From Rhodoferax sp. (GTDB taxonomy: Bacteria; Pseudomonadota; Gammaproteobacteria; Burkholderiales; Burkholderiaceae_C): a stretch of 64,000 nt of DNA. The position numbers and the translations under genes were made by a program. The notes below the pieces were generated by a model, which saw only the letters and a program-made list of their open reading frames with translations, did not search any database and was not told the DNA's origin. Of this stretch, positions 50,155 to 59,929 are shown piece by piece. The DNA lies in assembly GCF_013297935.1 (NCBI RefSeq), contig NZ_JAAFIX010000001.1:62001-126000 (forward strand). The letters are read 5' to 3'. Position 1 is the stretch's first letter; each line of letters opens with the position of its first letter.

Positions 50155-50607
50155 TCAGGCATCAGCCATAAGAAGTTCTCGAATATCCAGCAATTCCTTC
50201 TTGATATGGAGCCACTCCACTGAGCTGCTAGCGTCTAGCGCCACTTCTTCCGCAACGTCCTCAAAATCCTCCAACTCAGCATCACCGAGCTCCAAGACTT
50301 CCATTCCCTCCAACTGGACCTCGCCACTGCGTTTTTTGTCCCGTTCGGTTTGCAGGATTTCCTGCATTTTGTTTCGCGCACCGCTGATCGTAAAACCCTG
50401 GTCGTAGAGCAGATCTCGGATCTTCCGGATCATCAGCACTTCATGGTGTTGGTAGTAGCGGCGGTTCCCGCGCCGCTTCATCGGGCGCAGCTGCGTGAAT
50501 TCCTGCTCCCAATAACGTAGCACATGCGGCTTTACACCGCACAGATCGCCCACTTCACCGATGGTGAAATAGCGTTTGGCGGGAATAGGTGGGAGCGTTT
50601 TCTCCAT
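50155..50607 (-). CDS. MerR-family regulator
   Basis: A 150-residue protein with the MerR winged-helix N-terminus (AKRYFTIGEVGDLCGVKPHV, LRYWEQEF, RRYYQHHEVLMIRKIRDLL) and an acidic C-terminal tail. This MerR type regularly follows ihfA in proteobacteria. ATG 50607 starts at the family N-terminus. No metal-binding cysteine array is present, so the ligand is unknown. Confidence 0.9.
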   Translation of the reverse strand: MEKTLPPIPAKRYFTIGEVGDLCGVKPHVLRYWEQEFTQLRPMKRRGNRRYYQHHEVLMIRKIRDLLYDQGFTISGARNKMQEILQTERDKKRSGEVQLEGMEVLELGDAELEDFEDVAEEVALDASSSVEWLHIKKELLDIRELLMADA

Positions 50608-50716
50608 TGAAATCAATGCTGTACGAGACAAAGCGTAGAGGTTACTCTAAGTTTTGTCTGTCTGCAAAATTTCCTTTACCCAAAGGCTACAAATAAATCA
50701 GCCGATGTGCTTTACT

Positions 50717-51046
50717 TCACGCGACCGGCTTGCCTTCGTCCTGGATTTGCTCTTTGAGCTTGTGACTTGCGTGAAAAGTCACCACGCGCCGGGCTTGGAT
50801 CGGGATCGCCTCTCCGGTTCGCGGATTGCGCCCGGGCCGCGGGGCTTTGGTTCGGATTTGAAAGTTACCGAATCCGGAAATCTTGACGTCCGTGCCGTCA
50901 ACGAGACTGGTTGCGATGAGATCGAAAAAGGCATCGATCATGTCTTTGGATTCGCGCTTGTTCAGCCCGATCTGTTCAAAAAGCAAATCAGAGAGCTGCG
51001 CCTTGGTCAGCGCAGGGGTCTCCAGACTTTCAACAGAAAACTCCAT
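50717..51046 (-). CDS. ihfA: Integration host factor subunit alpha
   Basis: A 109-residue DNA-bending protein of the HU/IHF family: TPALTKAQLSDLLFEQIGLN, then KISGFGNFQIRTKAPRPGRN with the DNA-intercalating proline arm and a variant GEAIPIQARRVVTFHAS. ATG 51046 gives a family-like N-terminus; a GTG at 51076 overlaps pheT. It follows pheT as in E. coli. Confidence 0.95.
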   Translation of the reverse strand: MEFSVESLETPALTKAQLSDLLFEQIGLNKRESKDMIDAFFDLIATSLVDGTDVKISGFGNFQIRTKAPRPGRNPRTGEAIPIQARRVVTFHASHKLKEQIQDEGKPVA

Positions 51047-51072
51047 AGATCGATCCTTTTCCGTAATCTGAA

Positions 51073-53508
51073 TCACACGCGCTGGCGCGCGCCAACCGAG
51101 CTCACCAATTGGGCGACAACAGCTTTCATGGCCGCGTCGATCTGCTCTTCGGTCAAAGTGGCATCGTCACTGTTGAGCGTCAGGCGCAAGGCGAGGCTGC
51201 GGTCGGTGCTACCGGCTTCAGTGGCTTGATCTTTTCCGACCTTGGGTCGATAGACATCGAACAACTGCACATCCCGCAAGAGGCCATCCGTTGGCGCGGC
51301 ACGCACTGCAGACACGATATCCGCATGGGAAACCTGGTCACCCACCACGACTGCCACATCCCGCTGCACGGCTTGGAACTTGGCAACGCTCTGGAACACC
51401 GGGACCTTCCGGGCCAGCACGGCATCGAGCTCCAATTCAAAGATCACTGGCGCATGCGCCAGCTCGTAAGACTGGCGCCATTTGGGGTGCAATTCGCCCA
51501 CAAAGCCGATAGTTTTGCCATCCAACATCACCGCAGTGGTACGACCGGGGTGCAATGCTGGGTGTTGAGCCGGCACAAACTCGGGCTTCAGCGGAGCCAA
51601 CAAAGCCTCCACATCGCCTTTGACATCGAAAAAGTCAACCGTCTGATCCTTGCGGCCCCACTGCAACGCATCTGCACCGCCGCTCGCCAGACCCGCAACA
51701 CGCATGGGTTGATCGAAGCCCTCTACGGTGCTATCGGTACTCTTGACCGACGCATCACGCAAAAATACCCGACCTATCTCGAACACCCGCACGCGGGGCG
51801 CTTTGCGTGCGAGATTGAATCGCAGCACTTGCAGAAGCGAACCCACCAAGCTGCTTCGCATCACACTCATCTGGCTAGCAATCGGGTTCAAAAGCTTGAT
51901 GGGGTTGGAGTTACCCGCCAGCTCATGCTCCCAGCGCTCTTCAACAAAGCTGAAGTTAATGGTTTCTTGGTAACCCAGCGCAGCGAGTGAACGACGTACC
52001 GCGAACGGGCTGCGCTCGCTCTCAAGCCGAATCTTGGCAGTGATAGGCGCTTGCGGCGGTGTGTGGGGCAGGTTGTTGTAACCCACCATGCGCGCCACCT
52101 CTTCAATGAGGTCCTCTTCGATTTGCAGATCGAAGCGGAAGGATGGCGGTGTGACCGTAACAACACCTTCGGCCTCGTGGACTGAGAGGCCCAGGCGCCG
52201 TAGTGCCGTTGCGCACTGTTCTTGCGTCAAGGGCATGCCGATGACCTTGACCGCGCGCGCGACACGCAAGCTCACTGGCGGCGCCGCAGGCAATGTGCTG
52301 ACCACATCCTCCACAGGGCCACACTGGGTTTCAGCGGTACCGCAAATCTCAATGATCAGCTGTGTAATCCGCTCAATATGTTCCACGGTGCCTTGGGGGT
52401 CTACTCCGCGCTCAAAGCGGTGGCCGGCATCCGTCGAAAAATTGAAACGTCGCGACCGCCCTGCAATCGACTTGGGCCACCAGAACGCAGCCTCGAGGTA
52501 AATGTGACGTGTGTCATCGGATACAGCGGTGGCGTCCCCACCCATAATGCCCGCGAGCGACTCAACATGCTGCCCATCAGCGATCACGCCAACTTTTTCA
52601 TCGAGGGTGACGGTGGTGCCATTCAGCAGCTTCAGTTGCTCGCCCTCACGACCCCAGCGCACATCAAGCCCACCTTGAATTTTCTCAAGGTCAAAAATGT
52701 GGCTCGGGCGCCCCAGTTCGACCATCACATAGTTCGAGATATCCACCAAAGGGCTGACGCTGCGTTGACCGCACCGGGAGAGTCGATCCACCATCCACTG
52801 TGGAGTGCTGGCCTTGGTATTGACGTTGCGGATGACGCGCCCGGAAAAACGGCCGCACAGGTCAGGCGCGCTGATCTTGACCGCAACTTTGTCTTGGATA
52901 GCGACCGCAGCTGCCGGAAACTCCGGAGCCAATAGAGGCGCACCTGTCAGAGCAGATACCTCGCGCGCTACACCATACACACTCAGGCAATGCGCGAGGT
53001 TGGGCGTCAACTTGAGGGTGAACAGGGTGTCGTCCAGGTCCAGATAGTCGCGGATGTTTGTGCCCAAAGGCGCATCCAAGGGTAGCTCCATCAAGCCCCC
53101 ATGGTCTTCATACAGTTTGAGCTCGCGCGCGGAGCACAACATGCCTTGGCTTTCGACACCACGTAGCTTGCCGACCTTAATCAGGAAGGGCTTGCCATCT
53201 TCTCCGGGGGGCAACTCTGCGCCCACCAAGGCACAGGGAATACGGATACCAACACGCGCATTGGGTGCGCCACAGACAATGTTCAGCAACTCGGCTTGAC
53301 CTACATCGACCTTGCAAACGCGCAAACGATCGGCATTGGGGTGTTGCTCGGCCTCCTTGATCTCGCCCACTACGATCTGGGTGAATGGAGGTGCTACAGG
53401 CTTGAGTTCCTCGACCTCCAGACCAGCCATGGTCAAGGTATCTGCAAGCTGGGCGGTAGAAATGGCGGGGTTGCAAAAAGTGCGCAACCAGGATTCTGAA
53501 AATTGCAT
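51073..53508 (-). CDS. pheT: Phenylalanyl-tRNA synthetase beta subunit
   Basis: An 811-residue subunit with the N-terminal tRNA-binding OB fold (FTQIVVGEIKEAEQHPNADR), the B3/B4 region, the B5 domain and a C-terminal anticodon-binding domain ending FDVYRPKVGKDQATEAG and SLALRLTLNSDDATL. The length matches the family. It lies 33 bp after pheS. Confidence 0.97.
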   Translation of the reverse strand: MQFSESWLRTFCNPAISTAQLADTLTMAGLEVEELKPVAPPFTQIVVGEIKEAEQHPNADRLRVCKVDVGQAELLNIVCGAPNARVGIRIPCALVGAELPPGEDGKPFLIKVGKLRGVESQGMLCSARELKLYEDHGGLMELPLDAPLGTNIRDYLDLDDTLFTLKLTPNLAHCLSVYGVAREVSALTGAPLLAPEFPAAAVAIQDKVAVKISAPDLCGRFSGRVIRNVNTKASTPQWMVDRLSRCGQRSVSPLVDISNYVMVELGRPSHIFDLEKIQGGLDVRWGREGEQLKLLNGTTVTLDEKVGVIADGQHVESLAGIMGGDATAVSDDTRHIYLEAAFWWPKSIAGRSRRFNFSTDAGHRFERGVDPQGTVEHIERITQLIIEICGTAETQCGPVEDVVSTLPAAPPVSLRVARAVKVIGMPLTQEQCATALRRLGLSVHEAEGVVTVTPPSFRFDLQIEEDLIEEVARMVGYNNLPHTPPQAPITAKIRLESERSPFAVRRSLAALGYQETINFSFVEERWEHELAGNSNPIKLLNPIASQMSVMRSSLVGSLLQVLRFNLARKAPRVRVFEIGRVFLRDASVKSTDSTVEGFDQPMRVAGLASGGADALQWGRKDQTVDFFDVKGDVEALLAPLKPEFVPAQHPALHPGRTTAVMLDGKTIGFVGELHPKWRQSYELAHAPVIFELELDAVLARKVPVFQSVAKFQAVQRDVAVVVGDQVSHADIVSAVRAAPTDGLLRDVQLFDVYRPKVGKDQATEAGSTDRSLALRLTLNSDDATLTEEQIDAAMKAVVAQLVSSVGARQRV

Positions 53509-53541
53509 GTTCGGGACCGGCGTTTGACTTGTACGTGTGGA

Positions 53542-54630
<1,089 letters not shown>

Positions 54631-54639
54631 TCAAATCAA

Positions 54640-54678
54640 TGAAAAAGGGCTAGTGCTTTTTCAAGCGCTAGCCCTTGT
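54640..54678 (-). terminator. Terminator-like hairpin between rplT and pheS
   Basis: On the minus strand AAGGGCTAGCGCTT, loop GAAA, AAGCACTAGCCCTT, then TTTC: a 14-bp stem with one G-T pair and a short U-run. It could be a partial terminator or attenuator of pheST. No Phe-rich leader peptide was seen. Confidence 0.65.
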
Positions 54679-54716
54679 TTCTGGTGCGCAGAGTGCTACT
54701 GAATCAATAGCACCCT
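54646..54716 (-). repeat. Dispersed repeat, copy 11, between rplT and pheS
   Basis: The minus strand reads GTGCTATTGATTCAGTAGCA, then CTCTGCGCACC and AACAAGGGCTAGCGC. Head, GCGC core and GGGCTAG tail are in the family order. The tail supplies the first arm of the terminator-like hairpin. Confidence 0.7.
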
Positions 54717-54725
54717 ACTGCGGAC

Positions 54726-55085
54726 TCAAGCAGCCAGTTTGGCTTTCACTTGTTCCACAATGCCAGCAAAAGCAGCCATGTCGTGGATCGCGATATCAGA
54801 CAGAACCTTACGGTCGATCTCGATATTGGCTTTCTTCAGACCATTGGCAAACTGGCTGTATGTCATGCCGCATTGACGGGCTGCCGCGTTGATACGGGCA
54901 ATCCACAACTGACGGAACACACGTTTCTTGGTGCGGCGGTCACGGTAGGCATATTGCCCAGCCTTCATTACCGCTTCTTTAGCGATACGGAAAACATTAC
55001 CGCGGCGACCACGGAAACCCTTAGCAAGGGCCAGAACTTTTTTATGGCGGGCGCGAGCCGTTACACCACGTTTGACGCGAGGCAT
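54726..55085 (-). CDS. rplT: 50S ribosomal protein L20
   Basis: A 119-residue protein, [20 protein letters not shown], with [20 protein letters not shown] and [16 protein letters not shown], essentially the bacterial consensus. L20 is needed early in large-subunit assembly and represses its own operon in other bacteria. Confidence 0.98.
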   Translation of the reverse strand: MPRVKRGVTARARHKKVLALAKGFRGRRGNVFRIAKEAVMKAGQYAYRDRRTKKRVFRQLWIARINAAARQCGMTYSQFANGLKKANIEIDRKVLSDIAIHDMAAFAGIVEQVKAKLAA

Positions 55086-55110
55086 GTGATTACTCCTTGT
55101 ACGTCGTTAA

Positions 55111-55314
55111 TCAAATACCACGACCGGGCAACATCTGTGCCATGTGACCCATATTGGTCTCATGAACAGCTGTAGAACCGCGCAAGTGGCGTTTATTTTT
55201 AGTGGTCTTCTTGGTCAAGATGTGACGTTTGAAGGCTTGACCGCGCTTAACGGTACCACCTGGACGGACGCGGAAGCGTTTCTTCGCCGCGCTCTTGGTC
55301 TTCATTTTGGGCAT
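55111..55314 (-). CDS. rpmI: 50S ribosomal protein L35
   Basis: A 67-residue protein, [20 protein letters not shown], ending [11 protein letters not shown] 55314 is chosen because GGAG lies seven bases upstream and because it gives the universal L35 N-terminus. It precedes rplT by 25 bp. Confidence 0.97.
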   Translation of the reverse strand: MPKMKTKSAAKKRFRVRPGGTVKRGQAFKRHILTKKTTKNKRHLRGSTAVHETNMGHMAQMLPGRGI

Positions 55315-55475
55315 GTTCATGCTCCTTTTCTTTTGTGCTCGTGAGGCGTCTGGAAAACTTTTCCAGCCTTGTTGGCCCCGAGCCACTTGTGCATCACCTT
55401 TTCAGGCTCTGCTTTGCAAAGCTGCTTTCACAGCTTTGCGGCTTGTAAACGGGTGACCAGACCCGCCTACAAAAT
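55315..55475 (-). promoter_or_regulatory. infC-rpmI intercistronic leader with hairpins
   Basis: A 161-nt region that can fold GCAAAGCTG / CAGCTTTGC and CTGGAAAA / TTTTCCAG on the minus strand. In E. coli and Bacillus the same position is the target of L20 autoregulation. I cannot show the L20 site by eye, so the function is inferred from position. Confidence 0.45.
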
Positions 55476-56063
55476 TTAAGCTGCAGCTTCTGCTGCAGGC
55501 TTTGGAGAGCCACCCGGCTTCTTGCGGCCCGGTGCAATCATCATGATCATCTGGCGGCCTTCCAACTTAGGGAACTGCTCCACGATGATGGTGTCACCCA
55601 ACTCATCGCGCATGCGCTGGAGCATGGCCAAACCGATTTCCTGGTGGGTGATTTCCCGACCGCGGAAGCGCAAAGTGATCTTGCACTTGTCGCCATCCGC
55701 CAAGAAGCGCTTGATATTGCGCATCTTGATGTTGTAGTCACCATCATCGGTACCGGGGCGGAATTTAATTTCCTTGATCTCGATAACCGTTTGCTTGGCT
55801 TTCGCTTCCGCAGCCTTCTTTTGCTCTTGGTACTTGAACTTGCCATAGTCCATCAACCGGCACACGGGCGGGTTGGCAGTTGCAGCAATTTCAACGAGGT
55901 CAACATCCAGCTCACCTGCCATGCGCAGGGCTTCCATCAGGCTGACAACACCCAAGGGCTCATTCTCAGGGCCGGAGAGGCGAACCTCAGGGGCCATGAT
56001 TTCACGATTCAAACGGTGTTTACGTTCTTCGCGCTGGCGGCGGTCACGAAATTCAGTAGCGAT
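55476..56063 (-). CDS. infC: Translation initiation factor IF-3 with an ATC start codon
   Basis: A 195-residue factor that checks start-codon pairing on the 30S subunit: [40 protein letters not shown], and [14 protein letters not shown]. The normal N-terminus ([17 protein letters not shown]) lies upstream of the first ATG. The only suitable start is ATC at 56063-56061, seven bases after AAGGA and just after an in-frame TGA. A rare start fits the known IF-3 self-control through AUU-type codons in E. coli. Confidence 0.93.
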   Translation of the reverse strand: MATEFRDRRQREERKHRLNREIMAPEVRLSGPENEPLGVVSLMEALRMAGELDVDLVEIAATANPPVCRLMDYGKFKYQEQKKAAEAKAKQTVIEIKEIKFRPGTDDGDYNIKMRNIKRFLADGDKCKITLRFRGREITHQEIGLAMLQRMRDELGDTIIVEQFPKLEGRQMIMMIAPGRKKPGGSPKPAAEAAA

Positions 56064-56084
56064 GACTCAATCCTTCACAATATC

Positions 56085-56120
56085 TGCTACAAAAACTGTA
56101 GCGGTTGCCGCACAACGCGC
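56085..56120. repeat. Dispersed repeat, copy 12, between thrS and infC
   Basis: TGCTACAAAAACTGTAGCGG, then TTGCCGCACAACGCGC. The head palindrome and GCGC core are kept. It is located about 20-55 nt upstream of the infC start. Confidence 0.65.
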
Positions 56121-56153
56121 ACCAACAATCTCTTGATTCCTTGGAAAAACTCT

Positions 56154-58064
56154 TCAGGAAGTTTTGTTGGCAATGTCCGAGGTAATGCGTTCAATGAACG
56201 CCCCAAGAGGCATTGCACCGAGGTCTTGACCACCCCGGGCACGCACTGCGACAGCGCCTGCTGCCATCTCTTTGTCGCCAATAACGACCAGATACGGCAG
56301 CTTCTGCATCGAATGCTCCCGTATTTTATAGGTTATTTTCTCGTTGCGCAGGTCTAAATTGACCCTAAGCCCTTGATCCTGCAGCGTTTTCGCGACGTTC
56401 CGGGCGTATTCGGCCTGCGCATCGGTGATGTTGAGCACCGCAATCTGGATAGGTGCAAGCCACGCCGGCAACGCTCCCGCGCTCTCTTCGATCAAGATTC
56501 CAATAAAGCGCTCCAAGCTTCCGACAATCGCGCGGTGCAGCATGATAGGGCGATGGCGAGCGCCATCTTCGCCGACGAACTCAGCATCCAGACGCTCCGG
56601 CAAATTGGGATCTACCTGAATGGTGCCGCACTGCCACGGACGCCCGAGGGCATCTTTCAAGGTGTACTCGATTTTGGGGCCATAGAAAGCACCCTCACCC
56701 GGCAAATACTCAAACTCGCAACCCGATGCACGCAAGCCTTCAGCCAGCGCGTTTTCTGCACGATCCCAACTCTCCTCGCTGCCGATGCGTTTTTCAGGGC
56801 GTGTCGACAACTTATAAATGATGTTGGTAAATCCAAAATCTTTGTAGACCTTCTGCAAAAGTGTCGTGAACGCAATGACTTCAGATTGAATCTGGGCCTC
56901 GGTACAAAAGATGTGACCATCGTCCTGCGTGAAAGCGCGCACCCGCATGATGCCGTGCAAGCCGCCGGACGGCTCATTGCGGTGGCAGGCGCCAAACTCA
57001 CCGAAGCGCAATGGCAGATCGCGATAGCTCTTGATGCCATGTTTGTAGATAAGGATGTGCCCCGGGCAGTTCATCGGCTTGAGTGCGTAATCACGCTTTT
57101 CCGACTCGGTGATGAACATGTTTTCACGGTACTTGTCCCAGTGGCCGGTTTTCTCCCACAAACTCTTATCGATGATTTGCGGGCCCTTAACCTCTAAGTA
57201 ACCGTTGTCTTGGTACACCTTGCGCATGTACTGCTCCACACCTTGCCAGAGGGTCCAGCCCTTGGGATGCCAGAACACGGTTCCGGGGGAGTGCTCATCA
57301 ATGTGGAACAAGTCCAGCTCACGCCCCAGTTTGCGGTGGTCGCGCTTTTCAGCTTCTTCCAACATCGTCAAATGCTGCTGGAGCTCATCTTTGGTGGCCC
57401 AAGCGGTGCCGTAAATGCGCTGCAACATTTCGTTGCGATGGTCCCCGCGCCAATAGGCACCGGCCACTTTCATAAGCTTGAAATGCTTCAGCTTGCCGGT
57501 GCTGGGCACATGGGGGCCACGGCAAAGGTCTTCAAACTTACCTTCGCGGTACAAAGAAACGTCTTCATTTGCAGGGATGCTGGCAATGATTTCTGCCTTG
57601 TAGTTCTCACCCAGGCTTTTGAAGTAAGCCACCGCATCATCCCGCGGTAAGACACGGCGGCTGACAGGCTCATCCAATGCCGCCAATGCGGTCATCTTCT
57701 TCTCGATGGCGACGAGGTCTTCGGGTGTGAACGGGCGCGAGTACGAAAAATCGTAAAAGAAGCCGTGCTCAATCACCGGCCCGATCGTGACCTGTGCTTC
57801 AGGAAACAGCTCTTTCACCGCATAGGCCAACAAGTGGGCGGTGGAATGGCGAATGACCTCCAGGCCATCGGCGTCCTTGGCCGTAATGATGGACAACGCA
57901 CTGTCGGCTGTCATCTGGAAACTGGTATCCACCACTTTGCCATCTACCTTGCCGGCCAATGCGGCTTTTGCCAAGCCGGTGCCGATGGAGGCAGCCACTT
58001 CGGCCACGGTAACCGGGCCGGGGAATTCACGTTTGGAACCGTCAGGGAGTGTGATGTGGATCAT
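56154..58064 (-). CDS. thrS: Threonyl-tRNA synthetase
   Basis: A 636-residue class II synthetase: TGS domain ([20 protein letters not shown]), editing domain, catalytic core with the zinc cysteine in [15 protein letters not shown], motif 2 [20 protein letters not shown], and a C-terminal anticodon domain. The ATG is 77 nt after an attenuator hairpin. It is the first gene of the thrS-infC-rpmI-rplT-pheST-ihfA-merR run. Confidence 0.97.
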   Translation of the reverse strand: MIHITLPDGSKREFPGPVTVAEVAASIGTGLAKAALAGKVDGKVVDTSFQMTADSALSIITAKDADGLEVIRHSTAHLLAYAVKELFPEAQVTIGPVIEHGFFYDFSYSRPFTPEDLVAIEKKMTALAALDEPVSRRVLPRDDAVAYFKSLGENYKAEIIASIPANEDVSLYREGKFEDLCRGPHVPSTGKLKHFKLMKVAGAYWRGDHRNEMLQRIYGTAWATKDELQQHLTMLEEAEKRDHRKLGRELDLFHIDEHSPGTVFWHPKGWTLWQGVEQYMRKVYQDNGYLEVKGPQIIDKSLWEKTGHWDKYRENMFITESEKRDYALKPMNCPGHILIYKHGIKSYRDLPLRFGEFGACHRNEPSGGLHGIMRVRAFTQDDGHIFCTEAQIQSEVIAFTTLLQKVYKDFGFTNIIYKLSTRPEKRIGSEESWDRAENALAEGLRASGCEFEYLPGEGAFYGPKIEYTLKDALGRPWQCGTIQVDPNLPERLDAEFVGEDGARHRPIMLHRAIVGSLERFIGILIEESAGALPAWLAPIQIAVLNITDAQAEYARNVAKTLQDQGLRVNLDLRNEKITYKIREHSMQKLPYLVVIGDKEMAAGAVAVRARGGQDLGAMPLGAFIERITSDIANKTS

Positions 58065-58088
58065 GGTGGTTTCGAGGAAAGAGGGACT

Positions 58089-58122
58089 TGAAAAGCAAAA
58101 AGCGCGGAGGGGTCCGCGCTTT
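58089..58122 (-). terminator. Attenuator terminator in the thrS leader
   Basis: On the minus strand AAAGCGCGGA, CCCC loop, TCCGCGCTTT, then TTGCTTTT (58098-58089 side): a 10-bp GC-rich stem with a U-rich tail located inside the leader, 25 nt before thrS. A conflicting pairing exists: GTCCGCGC at 58163-58156 is complementary to GCGCGGAC at 58119-58112, the first arm of this stem. Confidence 0.82.
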
Positions 58123-58160
58123 ACTATGAATTTGATAGCTGACTGCGCACAAGGCGCGCG
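58123..58160 (+). repeat. Dispersed repeat, copy 13, in the thrS leader
   Basis: ACTATGAATTTGATAGCTGA, then CTGCGCACAAGGCGCGC. Head and GCTG-GCGC core are present. It fills the loop between the antiterminator arm and the terminator. Confidence 0.65.
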
Positions 58161-58170
58161 GACTACGGCC

Positions 58171-58212
58171 TTATTCGCTGATGAATGTTACCGGTGTAGT
58201 TCGCGGTGTCAT
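58171..58212 (-). CDS. thrS leader peptide (threonine-rich)
   Basis: A 13-codon frame, [13 protein letters not shown], from ATG 58212 to TAA 58171, with four threonine codons among the first nine. AAAGG lies about 10 nt upstream. The stop codon is 8 nt before the antiterminator arm, so a ribosome that finishes the peptide would cover that arm, whereas one stalled at the Thr codons would leave it free. This is the classic amino-acid attenuator arrangement. Confidence 0.75.
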   Translation of the reverse strand: MTPRTTPVTFISE

Positions 58213-58279
58213 AACCAAACTGCCTTTCTCGCTCTTATACAAAGTTGATTAGTGCATTTTAACCGCAGTCTGCATGAAT

Positions 58280-58318
58280 GAAAAAAGGCCGGGCGCCTTG
58301 TGAGCGACCCGGCCTTGA
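58280..58318 (-). terminator. Terminator after aceA
   Basis: On the minus strand AAGGCCGGG...CCCGGCCTT is followed by TTTT, 18 bp past the aceA stop; it separates aceA from the thrS leader. Confidence 0.88.
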
Positions 58319-58334
58319 CTCCACAGCGGTTGGC

Positions 58335-59666
58335 TTAGTGGAATTGCTCTTCTTCAGTAGAACCGGTCAGCGCCTTCACAGAGGAGGAACCGCCCTGAAT
58401 GACTGTGGTCACGTCGTCGAAATAACCCACACCCACTTCTTGCTGGTGCGACACAAAGGTGTAACCCTTGTCACGCGCCGCGAACTCAGGCTCTTGCACC
58501 ATTTCGGTGTAATGCTTCATGCCTTCGCCTTGGGCGTAAGCGTGTGCGAACTGGAAGGTGTTGAACCAGTTGATGTGAATGCCAGCCAAGGTGATGAACT
58601 GGTACTTGTAGCCCAAAGCCGACAGGTCTTCCTGGAAAGATGCAATCTGGCTGTCGCTGAGGTTCTTCTTCCAGTTGAACGATGGGGAGCAGTTGTAAGA
58701 CAACAGTTTGCCCGGGCAAGCAGCGTGCACAGCTTGTGCAAATTCGCGGGCAAAGCCGATGTCGGGCACACCTGTCTCGCACCACACCAAGTCGGCATAG
58801 GGTGCGTAGGCAACGCCACGGCTGATGGATTGCTCCAAGCCATTCTTCACCCGGTAGAAACCTTCCTGGGTGCGCTCACCGGTGATGAAAGGTTTGTCGT
58901 TCTCGTCGTAGTCGCTGGTGATCAGGTTCGCAGCTTCCGCATCGGTACGAGCCAGAATGATGGTAGGCACGCCCATGGTGTCGGCCGCGAAACGCGCAGC
59001 AATGAGCTTCTCAATCGCTTCGCGGGTTGGCACCAACACCTTGCCACCCATGTGACCGCACTTCTTCACAGCAGCCAATTGGTCTTCGAAGTGCACACCA
59101 GCAGCGCCGGATGCAATCATGTTCTTCATCAGCTCAAAAGCGTTCAACACGCCGCCGAAACCGGCTTCTGCGTCGGCCACGATAGGCAAGAAGAAGTCAA
59201 TGAACTCTTTGTCACCTGGGTTGATTCCGCGACCCCACTGAATTTCGTCGGCGCGCTTGAACGTGTTGTTGATGCGGCGAACCATGGTAGGCACCGAGTC
59301 GTAGGCGTACAAAGACTGGTCGGGGTACATGGTTTCCGACGTGTTGCCGTCAGCAGCAACTTGCCAACCCGACAGGTAAACGGCCTCCAAGCCAGCCTTG
59401 GCTTGTTGCATAGCCTGACCTGCAGAGATCGCACCGAAGGCATTGACGTAGCCTTTTTTGGCGCCGCCGTTCACTTTATCCCACAGCTTTTCAGCACCAC
59501 GCTGAGCCAGGGTGTACTCAGGCTGCACGCTTCCACGCAAGCGAACCACGTCTGCAGCGGAGTAACCACGCTTCACGCCTTTCCAGCGCGGGTTGGTCGC
59601 CCAGTCTTTTTCCAAGGCTGCGATTTGCTGTTCGCGGCTCAGTTGCTCTTTGATGGATTGCGGCAT
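58335..59666 (-). CDS. aceA: Isocitrate lyase
   Basis: Glyoxylate-shunt enzyme splitting isocitrate to glyoxylate and succinate. The 443-residue protein has the signature [18 protein letters not shown] with the catalytic cysteine, [15 protein letters not shown] [18 protein letters not shown], and [18 protein letters not shown] precedes ATG 59666. Two palindromic operators lie 65-112 bp upstream. Supports growth on acetate or on PHB-derived acetyl-CoA. Confidence 0.97.
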   Translation of the reverse strand: MPQSIKEQLSREQQIAALEKDWATNPRWKGVKRGYSAADVVRLRGSVQPEYTLAQRGAEKLWDKVNGGAKKGYVNAFGAISAGQAMQQAKAGLEAVYLSGWQVAADGNTSETMYPDQSLYAYDSVPTMVRRINNTFKRADEIQWGRGINPGDKEFIDFFLPIVADAEAGFGGVLNAFELMKNMIASGAAGVHFEDQLAAVKKCGHMGGKVLVPTREAIEKLIAARFAADTMGVPTIILARTDAEAANLITSDYDENDKPFITGERTQEGFYRVKNGLEQSISRGVAYAPYADLVWCETGVPDIGFAREFAQAVHAACPGKLLSYNCSPSFNWKKNLSDSQIASFQEDLSALGYKYQFITLAGIHINWFNTFQFAHAYAQGEGMKHYTEMVQEPEFAARDKGYTFVSHQQEVGVGYFDDVTTVIQGGSSSVKALTGSTEEEQFH

Positions 59667-59730
59667 GTGAACACTCCTAGGTTGGTTGATGGTTTCGGCA
59701 GCTTTAGCCCTGCCGATGACTTAATTCTAA

Positions 59731-59778
59731 GTCTTATATAAGACAGAAGTCTAATCTTATGTCTTATATAAGACATAA
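59731..59778 (-). promoter_or_regulatory. Tandem palindromic operators upstream of aceA
   Basis: The 14-bp palindrome GTCTTATATAAGAC occurs at 59731-59744 and 59761-59774, exactly 30 bp apart (about three helical turns). The second copy extends to a perfect 22-bp palindrome (59757-59778, TTATGTC...GACATAA). The spacing suggests cooperative binding of a dimeric regulator of the glyoxylate shunt. I cannot name the regulator. Confidence 0.82.
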
Positions 59779-59929
59779 ATTTTCTTGTTTAGAATCAACA
59801 AGTTAGAACCGCCATCCTGCAATGCAAAATGAACCAATGCGATCCGAAATTATGACCTCACCCGTTGATGCGAGTGATTCCGCATTGCGACATTAAAATG
59901 CAAGCAGCAAAATAATTGACACCCGACCA

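Noticed and set aside
50228-50246. GCTGCTAGCG-like match inside the MerR-type gene
   Set aside because: Only the short core matches; head and tail of the dispersed repeat are absent, so chance is likely.
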